From contig NC_135137.1 of the NCBI RefSeq assembly GCF_051014445.1, positions 28,459,501 to 28,523,500 on the forward strand: a DNA stretch of 64,000 nt. The letters are read 5' to 3'. Below the pieces are notes generated by a model that was not told where the DNA came from, did no database searches, and saw only the letters and a list, made by a program, of their open reading frames with translations. Each line of letters begins with the position of its first letter. Within the stretch, counting starts at the first letter, position 1. Positions 59,430 to 64,000 of this stretch are shown piece by piece. This stretch comes from Colletes latitarsis. Its lineage: Eukaryota > Arthropoda > Insecta > Hymenoptera > Colletidae. The position numbers and the translations under genes were made by a program.

Positions 59430-59990
59430 GTAAGTGTAAGTACGATTATATGTGCACCAAAATGAACGAGATTTCGAAGAATAGCTCAGGTGACAAATAA
59501 TTATAGTATCTGAATAATTAAAGATGCAAACTGTCACATTGGAAAACGTTCGTTAGAAGTTATTAAGATGGGTACGATTATATGTGCACCAAAATGAACG
59601 AGATTTCGAAGAATAGCTGAGGTGACAAATAATTATAGTATCTGAATGTTTAAATGCAAACTGTCACATTGGAAAATTATTATAGGATCAGAATGTTTAA
59701 ATGCAAACTGTCTTCGAAATCTCGTTCATTAAAATTTATTAAGATGGGTACAATTATGTGTTCATGAAAATGAATGACATTTCGAAGAATATCTCAGGTG
59801 GCAAACAATTATAATGTATCTGAATGTTTAAAGATGCTAATTGTCACATCGGAACACGTTCGTTGAAACTTATTAAGAAGGATATGATTATATGTGCACC
59901 AAAATGGACGAGATTTCGAAGAATAGCTCAGGTGGCAAATAATTCTTATAGTATCTGATTGTTAGCGATCGTTGAATAAACGATTATTAT
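59430..59990 (+). repeat. Minisatellite array 2, same family and order as array 1
   Basis: The marker falls at 59455, 59587, 59763 and 59897, spacings 132, 176 and 134. The 176-bp variant, with its extra partial repeat and the reversed piece cttcgaaatctcgttcatt (59712-59730), sits in the same place as in array 1. Confidence 0.93.
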
Positions 59991-60039
59991 AATATCTGAA
60001 TGACTCTACGTTTTTGTTCGATGATTTAGAATAATCCAC

Positions 60040-60725
60040 CTCGTACATATATTCTGGAGATACAGCGTGAAGCTGATTTTGACAGTGAGCCACTGTATTA
60101 AGAAACAAACGGCTCAGTTAGGACTCGTTAACAAGCAAAACCATCGACTTCTATCGAGATGTCGAGTCGACGACGAACCATGGGGAACCGCGAGGCACAC
60201 CTGAATCATCTTAGGAATGTAACACTATGGAGAGTTCGGATTTACAGTGTTCCCTTCATAGGGGCCAGGCTACCGCGGTCAGAGAAAAAAGGGGAACTGC
60301 TTTAACAGTAGCCGAGCACGGTCCTTCGAATAATTTCAAGTGGACGAATCAATTTATGAACCTCCGTGACTCGTTGACTAAGACGAATCGCTCGCGCGGT
60401 GCTCATCAATCCTCCCCGCTGCTAGTTGATTAAATTCCTTATAATTACATCTCGCTCGTTTGCTGCAATCTTGATAGCTTTCTGGTAACTTTGTAAATGG
60501 TAAATTATTCTCAATGAATTACGCATAAGCACGTTTGCTCGTAAGGTGCATCCTCGATGGTGCATAGAACGCTTCGTTTTTTGCGTAAAGTGTCTATTCT
60601 CAAGCGACGTTGTCCTTGAAAATCATCGCTTATTAACGATGATCCGCGAAACCGTTGAAACGCGTTGTCGTAATGGTACAATAGGCTCGCGGTTCTGTAT
60701 CGCTTTTCAGCCGGTATGCTTTAAT
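60040..60725. other. Moderately CpG-rich block
   Basis: Two plus-strand frames (60227-60433, 60546-60728) without recognised motifs. Confidence 0.35.
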
Positions 60726-61734
60726 TAATTTATCGTCGGATAAATTCACTCGCTATTGATTACACAACGGTAATTATAACCTCACCGGTGTAAAAAGATA
60801 GGATTGATTTATGGAGTTTAAAATATAATCTTCATTCGCCAATTAAAGTGGAATGTCTCGCTGAGTGCAGCGAATCGAATTTTTCCTACAAATCTAACTG
60901 AAGTTTATTTTTAGAATGCACACGATTACAGTCGAAAAAATTCATTTAACCTGATATTTTTGATACAGTACTAACAAGCATGATACATGTACGAGTATGA
61001 TAAAATGTTTTCGTCCTGTTTTAAGCCCACTTCGGCATAATTTCCATAAATGATGTATAAAATGTAATATTTATGTACGTAAAAAATAAAAGAAATATTT
61101 CCACAGTCATCAATCTATCTTCAATAAGATTAAGATATAGTATTTGGAGTTAATAAAAAATATATATATTCTTTGCAGAAATACTGTTAAGTCGCTTTGC
61201 TAATAATTGAAAAATCATTTATCCTTCCACGATTTTATCTTTAACGTTTCATACACGAAACAGATACAAAACGTTTCGTAAATTTCTTACAAATAATTTC
61301 AGATATAAATTACATGACAATTGATCCGATGCTAACTCATTAAAAACGTTACAGTGCAGTTTACTCAAGATAAATAACGTGTAATTATAAATAATTTCAC
61401 AACTAGTCGTCCTCTATTTTATCACTCTTACGTGCATATGTAAATTATACTTCAAACTTTTATTATCTTTTTTTATATTATCATACAATTTACTTCTCAA
61501 ATTATTCGCGATAGAAAAATAGTAGACTAGTGTATATGGAATGTTAAATTTTGCATATTTTCACGTATTAAATGGATACTACATGAACTATCTGTGAGAA
61601 ACGAGTTGGACAAAAAACAATCGTGTACAATATTTTTGCACCGAGTACTGACACAGGATGAAACACGAATACTTTACATAAAAGTATTCCTTTGATAAAT
61701 TCAATTATTTTAATTTCATCAGGATTTACAATAA
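60726..61734. other. AT-rich non-coding DNA, nothing recognised
   Basis: No supported features. Confidence 0.55.
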
Positions 61735-61935
61735 CATTAAGTATTTAATTTTGAACAATCTATTGTAAATTAATTTTAAATGAGTTCTTTTCAACACATA
61801 GGGTTTTAAATATATAGTAAGATTGTAGAAAAACTGTAGTCTTAATTAAATATTACGGTTGAAAATATTTAATTTTAAATAAATTTTCTATTATAAATTA
61901 ATTTTAAATGAGTTTTTCTCAACACATAATCTATA
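61735..61935 (+). repeat. Diverged tandem duplication, ~127-bp spacing
   Basis: The block 'aaattaattttaaatgagtt' followed by 'caacacata' occurs at ~61766 and ~61894, each preceded by 'tatttaatttt'. Confidence 0.65.
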
Positions 61936-63239
61936 TCTTAGTAGGTAGACAAACATGAATCCACTTCGTCCATGGAAAATTCTTTTAACAATTTGATGTG
62001 ATAAACAACTGGTTATTGCTTTTAAAAAACTGGTGAAAGCATAACAGCAGTTAGACACTGCCAATATATTTAACAAATGCATAATCTATTGAAAATAAAG
62101 CGTCTAGTTTTCCTAAACAGTTACCTATTCTGTTACATGCTAATGCAAGATCTCGTAAATTCCAAACAACAGTTCTACAATTTAATGAGTCAAACTATAA
62201 AATTCTACAGTATCCACTATATCTTTAAATAATTTTCAAGGCCTTCGTTAAATATAATAATTCACATTTAAACAACAAAAACAGTATATGTGCCCTTATC
62301 AGTCGTTGACAGAAATGTAATTAAGCGGATGAAAATTATTTTGATTAATGCGAATATGTTTTCTAAAATAGTTTTAATTCTTCTTTATAAAATCCGATGT
62401 TTCATGTGCGCCAATCTAATAGAATTGCTAAGATGCTAGACACAAATAAAGCTGAAGGCTTACCTATAGATTTGGAAAGGATTACTAATCAAGGTAAACT
62501 TTAATTCACATTCAATGTCGTTGAATAAAATTGTTCTAAACTTATCCTCCTCTGGAGCAAGTGTAATCCCGTATTTGTTGGGATGATTAGTCATAACGAT
62601 GAGATCAGAATACAGAAAGAAATCTCGCGTCTAAGCCTCGATGTTTTTACAATAATAGACAATGCGAGTTTTTACTTGGATGAACTCTCCTCTGACAATA
62701 TCCACTGATCCAAGAGAACCTCAGTATTAAATTTTGATGAAACTTTGCACAAATGTTCATTACATTTATTGTAATTGCTTTATGCCACTTTCTTATTATA
62801 AGTAAGAAATCGATCTCTTTATCCGAGTTGCTTTTCTAATTAAGGATGTACAAATCGTGAATGACAAAAGATATAAAAAAATAGTTGAAATGAAAATTAT
62901 ACCGTTTTTGGATACTTGTAAATATGTGCAAACAATTTTTCAGAAACATCACTTTTTTACAAAAAATAAATTATTCCAAAAAGGGGAGAATTTATTTTAT
63001 GCAGATTTACAGATCTCCAGAAACATTTATTTCAATTATTTTTGGATATCTTTCATCGTTTACGATTTATAAGTATTTAAATAGAAATGTCTGGATAAAA
63101 GACCAGATATCTTCCTTAAAGTATAAAAGTGGCATGAACCAATTATGACTAAATTTTTAGGTAGATTTAATACAAGATTTTAAATAACGCAAAATTATTG
63201 GTGTTACAAAAGAAACATATATTCGGTTCGATACCGGTG
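61936..63239. other. AT-rich non-coding DNA, nothing recognised
   Basis: Overlapping Lys/Phe-rich frames at 62857-63148 are composition-driven. Confidence 0.5.
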
Positions 63240-63900
63240 GACTTTCAGCAGTTTGTTGCGTAATTCGAAACGTTCGTGCATCGTAAACGAACTTCAGATG
63301 CAAGTAATTGTTTACTACTTTCAGGAGTTGCTTATCATGCAAATTGTTACGAGTGTTACGAGCTACGAATTCCAGATAACGCGAAACCGTCGTGAGAGGG
63401 AACGAATGAAAGCAAAAATACGGCCAGCCAGGCTTCCTGAAAATCGGTTGAGCGTAGATTGTAACTTCAAGCCTGTCATTACCGAATTCGAATCCGTGGT
63501 AATACATCGTTCACATCGTTAAAGTGCTTTCGTCGAACCGCCGTAAAGCGTTCTCGTTAATTATGAATAATATGATTACAGCGGCTCTTCCCATGGTTTC
63601 CCTTTTGTGAGATCCAGCCTCAGCGCGAGGATGAGGGAACTCAGCGGCGATTCACAGAGCGCAACCAGCAGAATGAAATTCCTATGAGATTTTAACACGT
63701 GCGTGAAGCAATAGTGTTCACCGCGCGAGCCAAATCGACACGCGTCGATAAAATTATTAATGTTCCAAGCCGCGATACAGACGTCGATAATTGCTTGAAA
63801 CGCACTCTCGCTCGATGGAGAAAATTATCAGTGATTTTTGACTCCTTCCAAGTACCATGTACCGTGTCAGAAAACGGTAACATAATTGGTAGCAATTACA
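63240..63900. other. Moderately CpG-rich block
   Basis: Opposed frames at 63157-63522 and 63692-63914 overlap on both strands; none recognised. The rest of the window to 64000 shows nothing. Confidence 0.35.
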
Positions 63901-64000
63901 ACGAAAAGATATAATTTATTAAGCAAAATTGCAACGTTTAGACTTGGCAGGATGTTTCGTAATTCTTAGTGGACCCAAAAAGTGGATTCCTCGTTCAAAA

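Noticed and set aside
1..64000. tRNA genes, rRNA, CRISPR arrays, bacterial operons
   Set aside because: No A/B-box tRNA pair, no rRNA core sequence, no short regularly spaced repeats with unique spacers and no Shine-Dalgarno-led gene clusters were seen; the sequence is animal nuclear DNA.

Overview
This 64 kb window looks like non-coding nuclear DNA of an insect, probably a bee or another hymenopteran (an inference). The evidence is an AT-rich background broken by CpG-rich blocks of a few hundred bases, no long open reading frames, no bacterial gene organisation, and decayed insect-type transposons (Tc1/mariner, hAT, non-LTR and LTR elements). I find no intact conventional gene, tRNA, rRNA or CRISPR array. 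It is probably intergenic or inside large introns. Two short open frames (32365-32694 +, 45343-45603 -) have codon choice compatible with real exons, but I cannot name them.

The most interesting object lies at 8468-9588. It is a 1.1 kb LTR element on the minus strand with two 251-bp LTRs differing by one base, a 4-bp target duplication (ACAC), a primer-binding-site-like sequence, a polypurine tract and no long reading frame. Each LTR carries a complete type III hammerhead ribozyme on the element's sense strand: GUC cleavage triplet, 6-bp helix I, CUGAUGA core, 4-bp helix II and GAAA. Loops I and II hold a perfect 11-nt complement to each other. This is the architecture of an LTR retrozyme. 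Self-cleavage in both LTRs would release an 862-nt RNA.

The other mobile DNA, left to right, is as follows. A family of roughly 1.05-1.15 kb elements with about 115-bp terminal inverted repeats and TA target sites occurs at 11297, 39928 and 57724, with fragments at 1 and 13838. There is a hAT miniature element (2672), a mariner end (about 14871), transposase relics (16951, 34979, 42738), a 5'-truncated non-LTR retrotransposon with poly(A) and target duplication (31281), an unclassified inverted-repeat element (47019), a deleted hAT with a perfect 8-bp target duplication (47603) and a piggyBac-like miniature element (59022).

Local duplications include a 123-bp array (44678), two arrays of the same minisatellite 5 kb apart with identical internal order (54018, 59430), and tandem pairs at 20735, 45499, 49706, 50713 and 61735. 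CpG-rich blocks recur at about 1.3, 3.4, 12.6, 26.1, 28.1, 31.9, 35.6, 39.2, 46.6, 50.1, 53.0, 55.0, 60.0 and 63.2 kb. They may be regulatory DNA or exons of split genes, which the sequence alone cannot decide.
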